From an uncultured Acetatifactor sp. (lineage in GTDB: Bacteria > Bacillota > Clostridia > Lachnospirales > Lachnospiraceae), in NCBI GenBank assembly GCA_947644185.1, contig CANRZC010000129.1:1-6669 (forward strand): a stretch of 6,669 nt of DNA, read 5' to 3'. A program made the translations under genes and the position numbers. This document shows positions 1 through 6,669 of the stretch, one piece after another; the first letter of the stretch is position 1, and each line of letters starts with the position of its first letter. The notes beneath the pieces were generated by a model. That model did no database searches. It was not told the origin of the DNA and was given only the letters and a program-made list of their open reading frames with translations.

Positions 1-1349
1 ATACCATCAATAATACAGTCAGCCAAAATCTTACCTCTATTGTTACACAGGTGATTACCGCAATCGGAATTCTTCTTATGATGCTGGCAATCAGCCCGAA
101 GCTGACGCTGATTCCCATTATTATGGTGCCATTGTCACTCCTTAGCGCAGCAGGTGTTATGAAATCCAGCAGCAAGCATTACGAGAAACAGCAGGAGCTT
201 TTGGGACAGCTTAACGGATATATTGAAGAAATGTATAACGGGCAACAGGTGGTTCAGGCTTTTGGTTATCAGGACAGGGCAAAACAGCATTTTTCTGCTT
301 TGAATGAGGAACTGAAGAATAGCTCCTATAAGGCGGAAACAACCGCAGGAACAGTGAGCCCGATTACGACTTTCGTAAATGATATGGGCTATGTGGTCTG
401 CGCCGCAATCGGTTGCCTGGGTGCCATAAGCGGACTTATTACCGTGGGAAATGTGCAGGCCATGTTGGAATACACTCGTCGGTTTGCTGAGCCTTTTTCT
501 TCTCTGGCCGGTATGGCAGGAAGCTTTGGCGCAGCAAAAGCCGCAGGGGATCGAATTTTTGCCCTGCTGGACGCAGAGGAAGAATTGCCTGACGCAGAAC
601 GTGGCGTCATTCCACAGGACCGTGCTGGCAGCGTAACTTTTCAAAATGTTCGGTTCGGGTATACGCCTGACCGTATGCTAATGAACGGTGTAAATTTGAC
701 GGTGAAGCCCGGTCAAAAGGTCGCTATCGTCGGCCCTACCGGCGCAGGCAAGACCACTCTGATCAACCTGTTAATGCGTTTCTATGAGACGAACAGCGGC
801 ACAATTACAGTTGACGGTGTAAATATATGTGATATGCCAAGAGAAGAATTGCGAGATCGCTTTGGCATGGTCTTGCAGGATACATGGCTTTTCCAGGGAA
901 CCATTGCCGATAATTTGGGGTATGCAGAAGAAAATATGGACAGAAACAAAATCATTGCTTCAGCAAAGTCCGCCTGTGCCCATGATTTTATTAAGACACT
1001 TCCCGGTGGATATGATATGGAGCTTTCAAAAGGGGCAGAAAACATTTCACAGGGTGAGCGTCAGCTTCTCACCATTGCCCGCGCCATCGCTTCCGATCCT
1101 GAAATTATGATTCTGGATGAAGCAACCAGTAATGTAGATACCCATACAGAGGTTTTGATTCAGCGGGCCATGGCGCAGCTTATGAAAGGCCGCACCAGCT
1201 TCGTGATTGCCCACCGCCTTTCTACCATCCGTGACGCCGATATGATTTTGTATATGGAGGACGGAGATATAAAGGAAGTCGGCGTTCACGACGAATTGAT
1301 GGCAAGAAACGGGAAATACGCCGCTCTGTATAACAGCCAATTTGCCTAA
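1..1349 (+). CDS. ABC exporter half-transporter (permease + ATPase), 5' partial
   Basis: This is the C-terminal 448 residues of a type IV (MsbA/LmrCD-like) ABC exporter with fused membrane and ATPase domains. The reading frame is open from position 3, so the GTG at 51 is an internal valine and not a start. Full-length relatives have about 580-620 residues, so roughly 150-170 are missing. Hydrophobic stretches at about 54-155 and 370-460 fit transmembrane helices 3-5, and a weaker one near 490-545 fits helix 6. The ATPase domain is complete: Walker A GPTGAGKT (732-755), Q-loop in VLQDTWLF, signature ISQGERQ (1044-1064), Walker B IMILDE with its catalytic Glu (1104-1121), D-loop SNVDT and H-loop His (1212-1214). 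The SQGE signature in place of SGGQ, with intact Walker motifs, resembles the catalytically competent half of heterodimeric exporters such as TM287/288. A partner gene just upstream is therefore expected but not visible. The substrate, perhaps a drug or peptide, cannot be told. Confidence 0.93.
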   Translation, partial: TINNTVSQNLTSIVTQVITAIGILLMMLAISPKLTLIPIIMVPLSLLSAAGVMKSSSKHYEKQQELLGQLNGYIEEMYNGQQVVQAFGYQDRAKQHFSALNEELKNSSYKAETTAGTVSPITTFVNDMGYVVCAAIGCLGAISGLITVGNVQAMLEYTRRFAEPFSSLAGMAGSFGAAKAAGDRIFALLDAEEELPDAERGVIPQDRAGSVTFQNVRFGYTPDRMLMNGVNLTVKPGQKVAIVGPTGAGKTTLINLLMRFYETNSGTITVDGVNICDMPREELRDRFGMVLQDTWLFQGTIADNLGYAEENMDRNKIIASAKSACAHDFIKTLPGGYDMELSKGAENISQGERQLLTIARAIASDPEIMILDEATSNVDTHTEVLIQRAMAQLMKGRTSFVIAHRLSTIRDADMILYMEDGDIKEVGVHDELMARNGKYAALYNSQFA

Positions 1350-1381
1350 ATACAGCTCCGGTGCTTTGTATGATACCAATT

Positions 1382-1424
1382 CAGAGAGGGACAGTGACCT
1401 TCATATGTCACTGCCCCTCCTCTG
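1382..1424. terminator. Imperfect hairpin between convergent genes, possible terminator
   Basis: An inverted repeat lies between the ABC exporter stop and the GNAT stop. The inner stem pairs CAGTGAC (1392-1398) with GTCACTG (1407-1413) around an 8-base loop. The outer stem pairs 1382-1390 with 1415-1424, with an A/C mismatch at 1391/1414 and one bulged C at 1419. It is close to 16 base pairs and GC-rich. Neither side is followed by a T-run, so it is not a textbook intrinsic terminator on either strand. Its position between two genes that face each other suggests a bidirectional block or a 3'-end stabiliser. The termination role is inferred from position and structure only. Confidence 0.4.
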
Positions 1425-1427
1425 GTT

Positions 1428-1460
1428 GTGGGACGCCATCTACTTCCCACCAGTCCTTTT
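1428..1460 (+). terminator. Small hairpin followed by TCCTTTT, weak terminator candidate
   Basis: GTGGGA (1428-1433) pairs with TCCCAC (1445-1450) around an 11-base loop. After a short CAG spacer comes TCCTTTT (1454-1460). Read on the plus strand this could end the ABC exporter transcript about 80 bases past its stop. The stem is only six pairs and the T-tract is short and offset, so the case is weak. On the minus strand no T-run follows. Confidence 0.22.
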
Positions 1461-1475
1461 ACTCTCCATGAAAGC

Positions 1476-2033
1476 CTATTTCTTTGTCCAGTACCCGTCA
1501 TAGGTGTATCCATTCTTTCCTATCAGGAAATCCTCTGATTTGGTAAATCCTGCCTTCTGAATGGCTTTCACTCTCTCCACTGCATAGATTGGCGCTTTGG
1601 TCAGAATTCCTTCACATCCCAGCAGCTCCGGGATATGAGGTACAATAAGTGTAATAATCTGGTACAGCACTTCTTCTTTTTCATAGTCGCTTCTCACATC
1701 CACCCGCAGGATTCCCATATTGTTAAATGCATCCTCGGAGACCCGCAGACACAGCTCAATTGTTCCAATCACACTTGACGCTTTTTTATCCAGAATAGCC
1801 AGTCTGGCAAACCATCCATTTTCATAGGACATCTTCCAAAAGGCAAGGGCTTCCGCCATTCTCTCCTGTGTCTCATAGTAGAAATTATCTCCGTCGCAGT
1901 TATCGCTGTTGAAAAATGGCAGGGCATTTACATCGCTGTAAACCTTTTGCAGCTCCTCACAGTCCCCATCCTCCACCAGTCGAAGCAAAAATCTCTCGTT
2001 TTCCAATACTGGACAATTTTCATAAATATTCAT
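1476..2033 (-). CDS. GNAT-family N-acetyltransferase-like protein
   Basis: This 185-residue protein looks like a RimJ/RimL-type GNAT. The N-terminus has the usual ERFLLRLVEDGDCEELQKVY opening. VIGTIEL (about residues 88-94) fits the central strands, GILRVDVR (107-114) the strand before the acetyl-CoA loop, and AIQKAGF (157-163) the late motif B region. Known relatives transfer acetyl groups from acetyl-CoA to protein N-termini or small amines; the substrate here is unknown. The loop expected to read Q/R-x-x-G-x-G/A is RSDYEKEEV (114-122) and has no glycine, so cofactor binding may be weak or altered. The start is the ATG at 2033, with a strong GAGGAGG five bases upstream. It lies 43 bp after the sbcC stop on the same strand and may be cotranscribed with it. 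The family call is fairly secure; activity is uncertain. Confidence 0.8.
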   Translation of the reverse strand: MNIYENCPVLENERFLLRLVEDGDCEELQKVYSDVNALPFFNSDNCDGDNFYYETQERMAEALAFWKMSYENGWFARLAILDKKASSVIGTIELCLRVSEDAFNNMGILRVDVRSDYEKEEVLYQIITLIVPHIPELLGCEGILTKAPIYAVERVKAIQKAGFTKSEDFLIGKNGYTYDGYWTKK

Positions 2034-2038
2034 GATTT

Positions 2039-2045
2039 CCTCCTC
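2039..2045 (-). promoter_or_regulatory. Strong ribosome binding site of the GNAT gene
   Basis: On the minus strand GAGGAGG sits five bases before the ATG at 2033. This fixes the GNAT start and suggests efficient translation independent of sbcC upstream. No convincing promoter was seen in the 43-bp gap, although the A/T-rich stretch ATATAAAAT (about 2052-2060) resembles a -10 box without a good -35 partner. Confidence 0.75.
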
Positions 2046-2076
2046 AGATTTGATTTTATATTTTTGAAGATGCCGC

Positions 2077-5000
2077 CTAGGACTGCACGGTCACCTTGCT
2101 GTTTACGCCGTACCTATCTCTGCATTTTGTCACCAGGATTTTTTTTTCGATCCGCTCTTTTAACTCAGCCACATGGGAGATAATCCCCACAAGGCGATTG
2201 CCCTCAGTGAGCTGATTCAGAGCCTTCATGGCCTGGCCCAAAGCCTCCTCGTCCAGAGAGCCAAAGCCCTCGTCCACAAACATGCAGTCCATCTGGATCC
2301 CTCCGGCGTGAGATTGAATCTCATCCGCCAAGCCCAGGGCAAGGGAGAGAGCTGCCTGAAAGGACTCCCCTCCTGACAGAGTCTTCACACTTCGTCTCGT
2401 GGCATTGTAATGGTCAATCACAACTAGCTCCAAACCAGCCTTTTCCCTGCGGTTATCCCCCTCCTGCTGGCGCTCCAGCTCATACTGGCCGCTGCTCATG
2501 GTCAGCAGCCGCAAATTGGCCCGCCGGATAATGCCATCGAAATAGGTCATCTGAATGTAAGTCTCCAGCTCAATCCTCTGCTTGCCGCTTAAATTGCCGT
2601 TGGCCGTGTCCGCAAGGGAGCGCATCCACACATATTTCTTCTCCACCTCAGTGATTTCTTCCCGTCTGCTTCTCACCTTGCGGAGAATTTCCCGGTTCTG
2701 GGAAAGGGCTGTGTACTTCTGGTCTCTTCTCCCACTGAGCTCCCCTTTCGCCTCCTGTATCTGCTCTCTCTCGGCGGCCACTTCCTCTTCACTTTGCTGT
2801 TCTTCTCCCGCAGCGGCCAGTTGACTGCCCAAGGTATCAATGGCTGCTGCCACTCGTTCATATCTTGTGCGGGCTTCCGCAAGCTCTTTCTCCGCTGATT
2901 GGTAAGCTTCCTCTAACGCCTTCTTTTTGCCTCGTAATTGCACAATACTCTCCAGCGCTTTCTCTCTGGTCTCGTCTCCTAACTGTTCCATGAGAATTGT
3001 TATCTGCTGCTGCCTTGCAGCATTCTCCGCCCTTTTTCCTGCCAGGTCAAGCTCCACCTTCTGGATTTCGTCCATAAGCTGTTTTCGCTGGGTCTCTTTT
3101 TGTGGGATATCTGCCTCCAATTGCTGTCTTCTTGCCAGATCCAGGCGGTTCCTTCCCATCTCTTCCTCCAACTGCTGTAAAATGCCAGTAAGCCTTTCCA
3201 GGGCATCTACGGCAAATGGGCTGAGAGAATCGCCAGACTCCTTTTGCAGCGCAGAGACAGACTCTGCTGTGTCTTGCTGGCTCTTGTAAAAGGTCAACAA
3301 ACCCTCCTGCAGCTGCTGTGCCTTTTCCGCTTTTCTGCTCTGAATTCCCGCCAGCTCCCTCTCCCATTCTCCCAACATGGTACGGGTCTGGGCTAGCTGC
3401 TCTTCCTTCTGCTGTCTTTCCTTATCCAGTTCTCCGCAAAGTGCTATATCAGCGCGAATCTGCTCTTCCCATTTTGTCAGGCAGCGAAGATAGCACTCTA
3501 TCTGTTTGTCTTGTCCCTCTCCAGATACCAGGAGGGGATCCTGGATATATTCCTCCGGGCAGGCTTTCAGCAGCCTGTCCACTTCCTGTGAAAGCAGCTG
3601 CGTCTTTTGCAGCTCTACAGCTAGCTGTCTCTCAGCCGCCTGTATGCGTCCCTGCAAATTTGCCGCCCTTTCTTTCGCCGTCTCCGTCTCCTCCTCCAGC
3701 TTGCGCCCTTGTCCCTCTGCCCTGGCCATGCGCTCTTCCAAAGCCTCCAGCCGCTTTCTACCCGCTTCTGCCTGCTCCAGCTTCCCCTTTACTTGTTCAC
3801 AGATTTGCTGCAAGCAGATTACTAGCTTTTCAGCAGGCCATTTGGCCAAAGGCAAATCTTGCTCAGCCAAATCCCCTTCGGGTATCCCCCCATCAGCCAA
3901 TTCTGACAGGAATCTCTCCCACTGCCTCTGCTTCTCCGCAAGCTGACTCTTCGCGGTATGCAGCGCTAACAGTGTATCCTGGCGTTTTTGATCCAGGCTC
4001 TTTTGTGTCTCCCCCAGGGCCTTCCGCTTCTCCTCCAACTCCCCTTTCCGCTCACAGGCTGTCTGAATCTCTGCGGCCTCTTTTTCCATTTCTTCTTTCA
4101 GATGTCTTAAGATATTTGATTGTTCCCCAAGCGCTTTCTGCAGCTTTCCCTGGAATTCCAGGGCTTCCTGCCCTCTCCCCAGCATATGCTCCATATCCTG
4201 CTGATGGTCTGCCTGTAAAGAAATATTCTCCTGGGGAAGCTCCCTGTCCCCCTGCACAGCTGCCACCATACAGCACAATTCCTGGAGCCCTTCCTCTGTC
4301 TGCCTTATCTGTTTTTGAAGCTGCTCTTTTAGGTACCCGGCCTTTTCGCTGAGTCGCTCCACCCTGGCTTCCACCACAGACAATTTTTTCTTCTTTTGGT
4401 CCAGCTCCGCCTTTTCCGGCACTGATTCTGGAACACCTGCCAAAATTGGATGGTGCACAGAGCCACAGACCGGACAGGCTGCGCCCTCCTGTAAGTTCCT
4501 GGCTAACAGCCCTGCCTGAGCGTCCAGGAACTGCTGTTCCATGCTCCGATAGGCCTCCCACAGCTGCTTTTTTTCCTCTGCAGCAGTCTGATATTCTTCT
4601 CTGCCAGTGTTAAGCTCTCCCCACAGCTTCTGTAAGTCTTCCGCCTCCTCTGACAGCCTTACCTGTGCAACTTCCATCTCCCCAAGCTTTTCTCTGCGCT
4701 GTATCCCAAGCAATCTGCGGGATTCCACGTCCCCCAGGGCCTCCCATTCCTCCTGATACTGATTCCACTGGCTTTGATTGGCCTCTGCACTGGCACAGTC
4801 CTTTTTGTATGCCTTTTCCAGTGCATTGACAGCTTCTGTGGCTACTCCCAGCCCCTCTGACTGCTCTTCACAGGAGCGCAGTCTCTGGTTCATCTCCTCT
4901 AACTGATGGCGATGTCCCAGCACTGTCTCCCCGATATCTTTGAGAGACTCCCATTCTTTCTTACAGTTTTCCTGCTCTCTGCGCAAGTCCTCCTTCCCCT

Positions 5001-6519
5001 CTGACAGCCTGGCCAATGTAGCTTTCAGCTGTTCCTGCTCCTTCTGGGCCCTTTCCTTCTCTTCCTGCTGCTTTTGCAGTAGCTCTCTCTGTGCTACAAG
5101 CTTCTCCTGGGTCTGCTCCACTGCCAAAAGCATGGTATCCAGGTTTCCAAGTGCTTCTCTCTTTTTCTGGTTCTGGGCAATGCTTTCTGAGAGCTCTGTT
5201 TGCTTTGTATGATTTTCTGCAAGGGACTGCTCCGCCTTCTGCTGGCGTTCCAGCTCCAGAGCCAGCCCATCCTTTTGTCGCTTCAGACTCTGCTGCCAGC
5301 TCAGCATGTCACTGTGCCTTCGCTCCAGGCGCTCCTTCACTTCCCCTGCTCCTGATAGAGCTTGCAAGCTCTCCTGTTCCGCCTTCAGGGCGCTCTCCAA
5401 CGCCTGCTTCTCTGACAGCTTGTCCTCTCTATCCCGGTTCTTTACAGCAATCTCATGCTCTCCCTCCTGGGAGATTTTGCGTTGTTCCTCTAGGCTGTCA
5501 AATTTTTCCAGGTTTTTCTGTGCAGCCTGCAGCTGCTCTTCCAGGCCTCTTCCTTCCTCCCGGCTTTGTCCAGCCTGTGCGAAAAGGGCCTCCTTGTGTG
5601 TCAGCTCAGCCTGCAGTTCTCTCTGCTTTGCCTGATTTTCCAAAAGAGCCTTGCGCTGTTCCTGTCTGTGGCGAATGTCCACCATGTGCTGATCCCTTTT
5701 TCGGATTTCCTCGTCCAGCCTTTTTTGCTGCTCATCCATCTCTCCGAGAACTGTCTCATCCTCCTCACAGAGCTTTGCCAGCAAATCCAGTCCCTCCTCC
5801 ATGCGGCCATCGAATTTGAGCTTTTTTAATTCCTGCAGCTTCCCGCTGGCACCTCCCACGGCATCCTCTTTGCAGACAATGCCCTCCATATACTGGTTCA
5901 TGCTGCGTTTCAGCTCTTCGTACTCATCCCTTTTTAGCTTTACCATAGCTTTCAGCTGTTCCTGAATCCGCTGATAAATGCCTGTGCCAAAAATCTGCCG
6001 GAAGATATCTCCCCGCTCCTGGGTTCCCGCAAACAAAAGCTTTTGGAAATCTCCCTGGGCTATCATGGCAATCTGAGTAAACTGCTTTCTGTCCAGCCCA
6101 ATCAGCTCCGTCACCGCCTTCGTCACATCCTTTGTCTTCGTGATAGGCGCTCTTCCATCTGGAAAGGTAAGCTCCGCATCCGCCTTCTGCTGGGTGTAGC
6201 CTGTGCCTCGTCCCTTCGGCCTTTCGTATTCTGGATTTCGTTTTACCGTATATTTCTTTCCCCGATAGAGAAAGGTGTATTCCACATAGGTAGGAATCTC
6301 ATCCTTCGCATACTTGCTGCGAAACATATCTGACCGGCGCACATCGCCGCTGGCCTCCCCATACAGGGCAAAGGCTATGGCGTCAAAAATTGTAGTCTTG
6401 CCGGCTCCGGTGTCCCCGGTAATCAAAAAAAGTCCCTGTCCACCGAAGCTGTCAAAATGGATTTCCGTCCTGTCCGCATATGGCCCGAAGGCGCTAATAA
6501 TCAGTTTTACCGGTTTCAT
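2077..6519 (-). CDS. sbcC: Exonuclease subunit SbcC (SMC/Rad50-like ATPase), long form
   Basis: SbcC is the ATPase of the SbcCD (Rad50-Mre11-type) complex, which cuts DNA hairpins and processes blocked double-strand ends in the cytoplasm. The 1480-residue protein has the full layout: MKPVKLIISAFGPYA start, Walker A GDTGAGKTT (35-43), Q-loop Gln155 in MIAQGDFQ, a Glu/Gln/Lys-rich coiled coil (about 185-680), zinc hook CPVC (682-685, at 4465-4476), returning coiled coil (about 690-1290), then signature LSGGESF (1381-1387), Walker B MFVDE (Asp1416, Glu1417) and H-loop His1449. All catalytic motifs look intact. The length is unusual: E. coli SbcC has about 1050 residues and B. subtilis about 1130. 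The start at 6519 is preferred over the in-frame ATG at 6552 because SbcC proteins normally begin with MKP/MRP, and the upstream ATG adds a basic 11-residue tail with no ribosome binding site. The probable sbcD end lies just upstream. A run of nine A sits near the 3' end. Confidence 0.95.
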   Translation of the reverse strand: MKPVKLIISAFGPYADRTEIHFDSFGGQGLFLITGDTGAGKTTIFDAIAFALYGEASGDVRRSDMFRSKYAKDEIPTYVEYTFLYRGKKYTVKRNPEYERPKGRGTGYTQQKADAELTFPDGRAPITKTKDVTKAVTELIGLDRKQFTQIAMIAQGDFQKLLFAGTQERGDIFRQIFGTGIYQRIQEQLKAMVKLKRDEYEELKRSMNQYMEGIVCKEDAVGGASGKLQELKKLKFDGRMEEGLDLLAKLCEEDETVLGEMDEQQKRLDEEIRKRDQHMVDIRHRQEQRKALLENQAKQRELQAELTHKEALFAQAGQSREEGRGLEEQLQAAQKNLEKFDSLEEQRKISQEGEHEIAVKNRDREDKLSEKQALESALKAEQESLQALSGAGEVKERLERRHSDMLSWQQSLKRQKDGLALELERQQKAEQSLAENHTKQTELSESIAQNQKKREALGNLDTMLLAVEQTQEKLVAQRELLQKQQEEKERAQKEQEQLKATLARLSEGKEDLRREQENCKKEWESLKDIGETVLGHRHQLEEMNQRLRSCEEQSEGLGVATEAVNALEKAYKKDCASAEANQSQWNQYQEEWEALGDVESRRLLGIQRREKLGEMEVAQVRLSEEAEDLQKLWGELNTGREEYQTAAEEKKQLWEAYRSMEQQFLDAQAGLLARNLQEGAACPVCGSVHHPILAGVPESVPEKAELDQKKKKLSVVEARVERLSEKAGYLKEQLQKQIRQTEEGLQELCCMVAAVQGDRELPQENISLQADHQQDMEHMLGRGQEALEFQGKLQKALGEQSNILRHLKEEMEKEAAEIQTACERKGELEEKRKALGETQKSLDQKRQDTLLALHTAKSQLAEKQRQWERFLSELADGGIPEGDLAEQDLPLAKWPAEKLVICLQQICEQVKGKLEQAEAGRKRLEALEERMARAEGQGRKLEEETETAKERAANLQGRIQAAERQLAVELQKTQLLSQEVDRLLKACPEEYIQDPLLVSGEGQDKQIECYLRCLTKWEEQIRADIALCGELDKERQQKEEQLAQTRTMLGEWERELAGIQSRKAEKAQQLQEGLLTFYKSQQDTAESVSALQKESGDSLSPFAVDALERLTGILQQLEEEMGRNRLDLARRQQLEADIPQKETQRKQLMDEIQKVELDLAGKRAENAARQQQITILMEQLGDETREKALESIVQLRGKKKALEEAYQSAEKELAEARTRYERVAAAIDTLGSQLAAAGEEQQSEEEVAAEREQIQEAKGELSGRRDQKYTALSQNREILRKVRSRREEITEVEKKYVWMRSLADTANGNLSGKQRIELETYIQMTYFDGIIRRANLRLLTMSSGQYELERQQEGDNRREKAGLELVVIDHYNATRRSVKTLSGGESFQAALSLALGLADEIQSHAGGIQMDCMFVDEGFGSLDEEALGQAMKALNQLTEGNRLVGIISHVAELKERIEKKILVTKCRDRYGVNSKVTVQS
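2139..2147 (-). repeat. Run of nine A (coding strand) near the sbcC 3' end
   Basis: The coding strand of sbcC has nine consecutive A residues across codons Glu1458-Lys-Lys-Ile1461, ten residues after the H-loop histidine. Such runs are prone to replication or transcription slippage. By direct reading, one extra A would replace the last 20 residues with NPGDKMQR and a stop, and one fewer A would give Ser-Trp and a stop. All catalytic motifs lie before the run, so a slip would alter only the C-terminal tail. Whether slippage happens cannot be told from the sequence. Confidence 0.8.
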
Positions 6520-6594
6520 TTTCTGTCTTAACCCCTTTCGCCACAGCCCCATCTACGCGCAGCTGGCCGCACATTTTGGAACAATCTTCCTACA
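6520..6594 (-). other. 75-bp spacer between the probable sbcD end and sbcC
   Basis: On the minus strand this gap separates the TAA at 6595-6597 from the sbcC ATG. It holds the unlikely alternative sbcC start at 6552 and a weak purine-rich ribosome binding site. A second reading frame, opening MCGQLRVDG from an ATG at about 6573, stays open until after the sbcC start, but it is 26 codons long, has no clear ribosome binding site, and is probably chance. No promoter or terminator was recognised. Confidence 0.5.
6532..6538 (-). promoter_or_regulatory. sbcC: Candidate ribosome binding site of sbcC, poorly spaced
   Basis: AAAGGGG on the minus strand lies 12 bases before the ATG at 6519. The usual spacing is 5-9 bases, so this site is suboptimal. 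It still supports 6519 over the ATG at 6552, which has no purine-rich site at all. Low-level translation of sbcC would fit a repair enzyme, but that is inference. Confidence 0.4.
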
Positions 6595-6669
6595 TTATTT
6601 CAGCTCCTGGATAAGCTTCTCTTGTTCCATACCGTTCATTTTCCTCCTTTTTACATCAACAAATAGTAC
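6595..6669 (-). CDS. sbcD: Probable SbcD nuclease subunit, last 24 codons only (5' end outside window)
   Basis: A minus-strand frame enters from the window edge and ends at the TAA at 6595-6597, giving 24 residues that begin VLFVDVKRRK and end MNGMEQEKLIQELK. The Phe-x-Asp-x(4-5)-Met-Asn-Gly...Glu-x-x-Leu-Ile-x-Glu-Leu pattern resembles C-terminal tails of Firmicute SbcD, and sbcD normally sits directly upstream of sbcC. SbcD is the metal-dependent nuclease partner of the SbcC ATPase. The visible piece contains no catalytic motif, so the identity rests mainly on gene order. An alternative exists: an AAGGAGG (6643-6649) three bases before the ATG at 6637-6639 could start a separate 14-residue peptide, with the upstream gene ending in another frame at a TAA immediately before it. 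That reading seems less likely. Confidence 0.55.
   Translation of the reverse strand, partial: VLFVDVKRRKMNGMEQEKLIQELK

Noticed and set aside
51..53. GTG at 51 as the start of a short ABC protein
   Set aside because: The frame is open upstream to the window edge and encodes the continuing transmembrane domain (TINNTVSQNLTS...); there is no ribosome binding site, and the rest of the membrane domain would be missing.
135..644. Minus-strand open frame of 169 codons within the ABC gene
   Set aside because: It is antisense to a clearly coding ABC domain and has no domain signature or plausible ribosome binding site.
3318..4352. Plus-strand open frame of 344 codons opposite sbcC, rich in Pro, Ser, Ala and Leu
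   Set aside because: It lies entirely antisense to the sbcC coiled coil. Glu/Gln/Lys/Leu codons read backwards give few stops and a Pro/Ser/Leu-rich product; there is no clear ribosome binding site and no recognisable domain.
3000..5700. Many near-repeats of CTGCAGCTG, CTCCTCC and CTTCTGC-type words, considered as a possible repeat array
   Set aside because: They follow from repeated Gln, Glu, Leu and Lys codons in heptads of the SbcC coiled coil, with no constant spacing or conserved unit.
5091..5819. Plus-strand open frame of 242 codons opposite the N-terminal arm of sbcC
   Set aside because: The same compositional shadow of the coiled-coil coding sequence; low-complexity Pro/Ala/Ser content and no family resemblance.
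6520..6552. Longer sbcC start at the ATG at 6552 (adds MGLWRKGLRQK)
   Set aside because: There is no ribosome binding site before it, and the extension is absent from the normal SbcC N-terminus, which begins with MKP followed by the first strand.

Overview
This window looks like chromosomal DNA from a Firmicute, most likely a member of the Clostridia and possibly Lachnospiraceae-like. That is an inference. It rests on the clostridial style of the SbcC protein (GDTGAGKTT Walker A, FLDAQAGLLA just before a CPVCG zinc hook), strong AGGAGG ribosome binding sites, a heterodimer-type ABC exporter half, and base composition that appears close to half G+C. No RNA gene, CRISPR array, insertion sequence or phage gene was seen.

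Layout: (1) Positions 1-1349, plus strand: the C-terminal 448 residues of an ABC exporter half-transporter, with late transmembrane helices and a complete nucleotide-binding domain. Its N-terminus lies upstream of the window. (2) Positions 1350-1475: a short gap between convergent genes, holding two inverted repeats that may end transcription. (3) Positions 1476-2033, minus strand: a GNAT-family acetyltransferase-like protein of 185 residues with an eroded acetyl-CoA loop. (4) Positions 2077-6519, minus strand: sbcC, the SMC/Rad50-like ATPase subunit of the SbcCD nuclease, 1480 residues long with very long coiled-coil arms around a Cys-Pro-Val-Cys zinc hook. (5) Positions 6595-6669, minus strand: the last 24 codons of a gene that is probably sbcD, the nuclease subunit.

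The three minus-strand genes run sbcD(end) - 75 bp - sbcC - 43 bp - GNAT and could form one transcription unit. SbcC and SbcD are known to form a complex that processes DNA ends and hairpins. The acetyltransferase is a passenger of unknown substrate. The ABC exporter faces this unit and appears functionally unrelated.

The content is mostly ordinary. The points most worth a second look are the unusual length of SbcC, the run of nine A residues near its 3' end, the degenerate acetyl-CoA loop of the GNAT protein, and the unusual sbcD-sbcC junction. I found no convincing undescribed multi-gene system.
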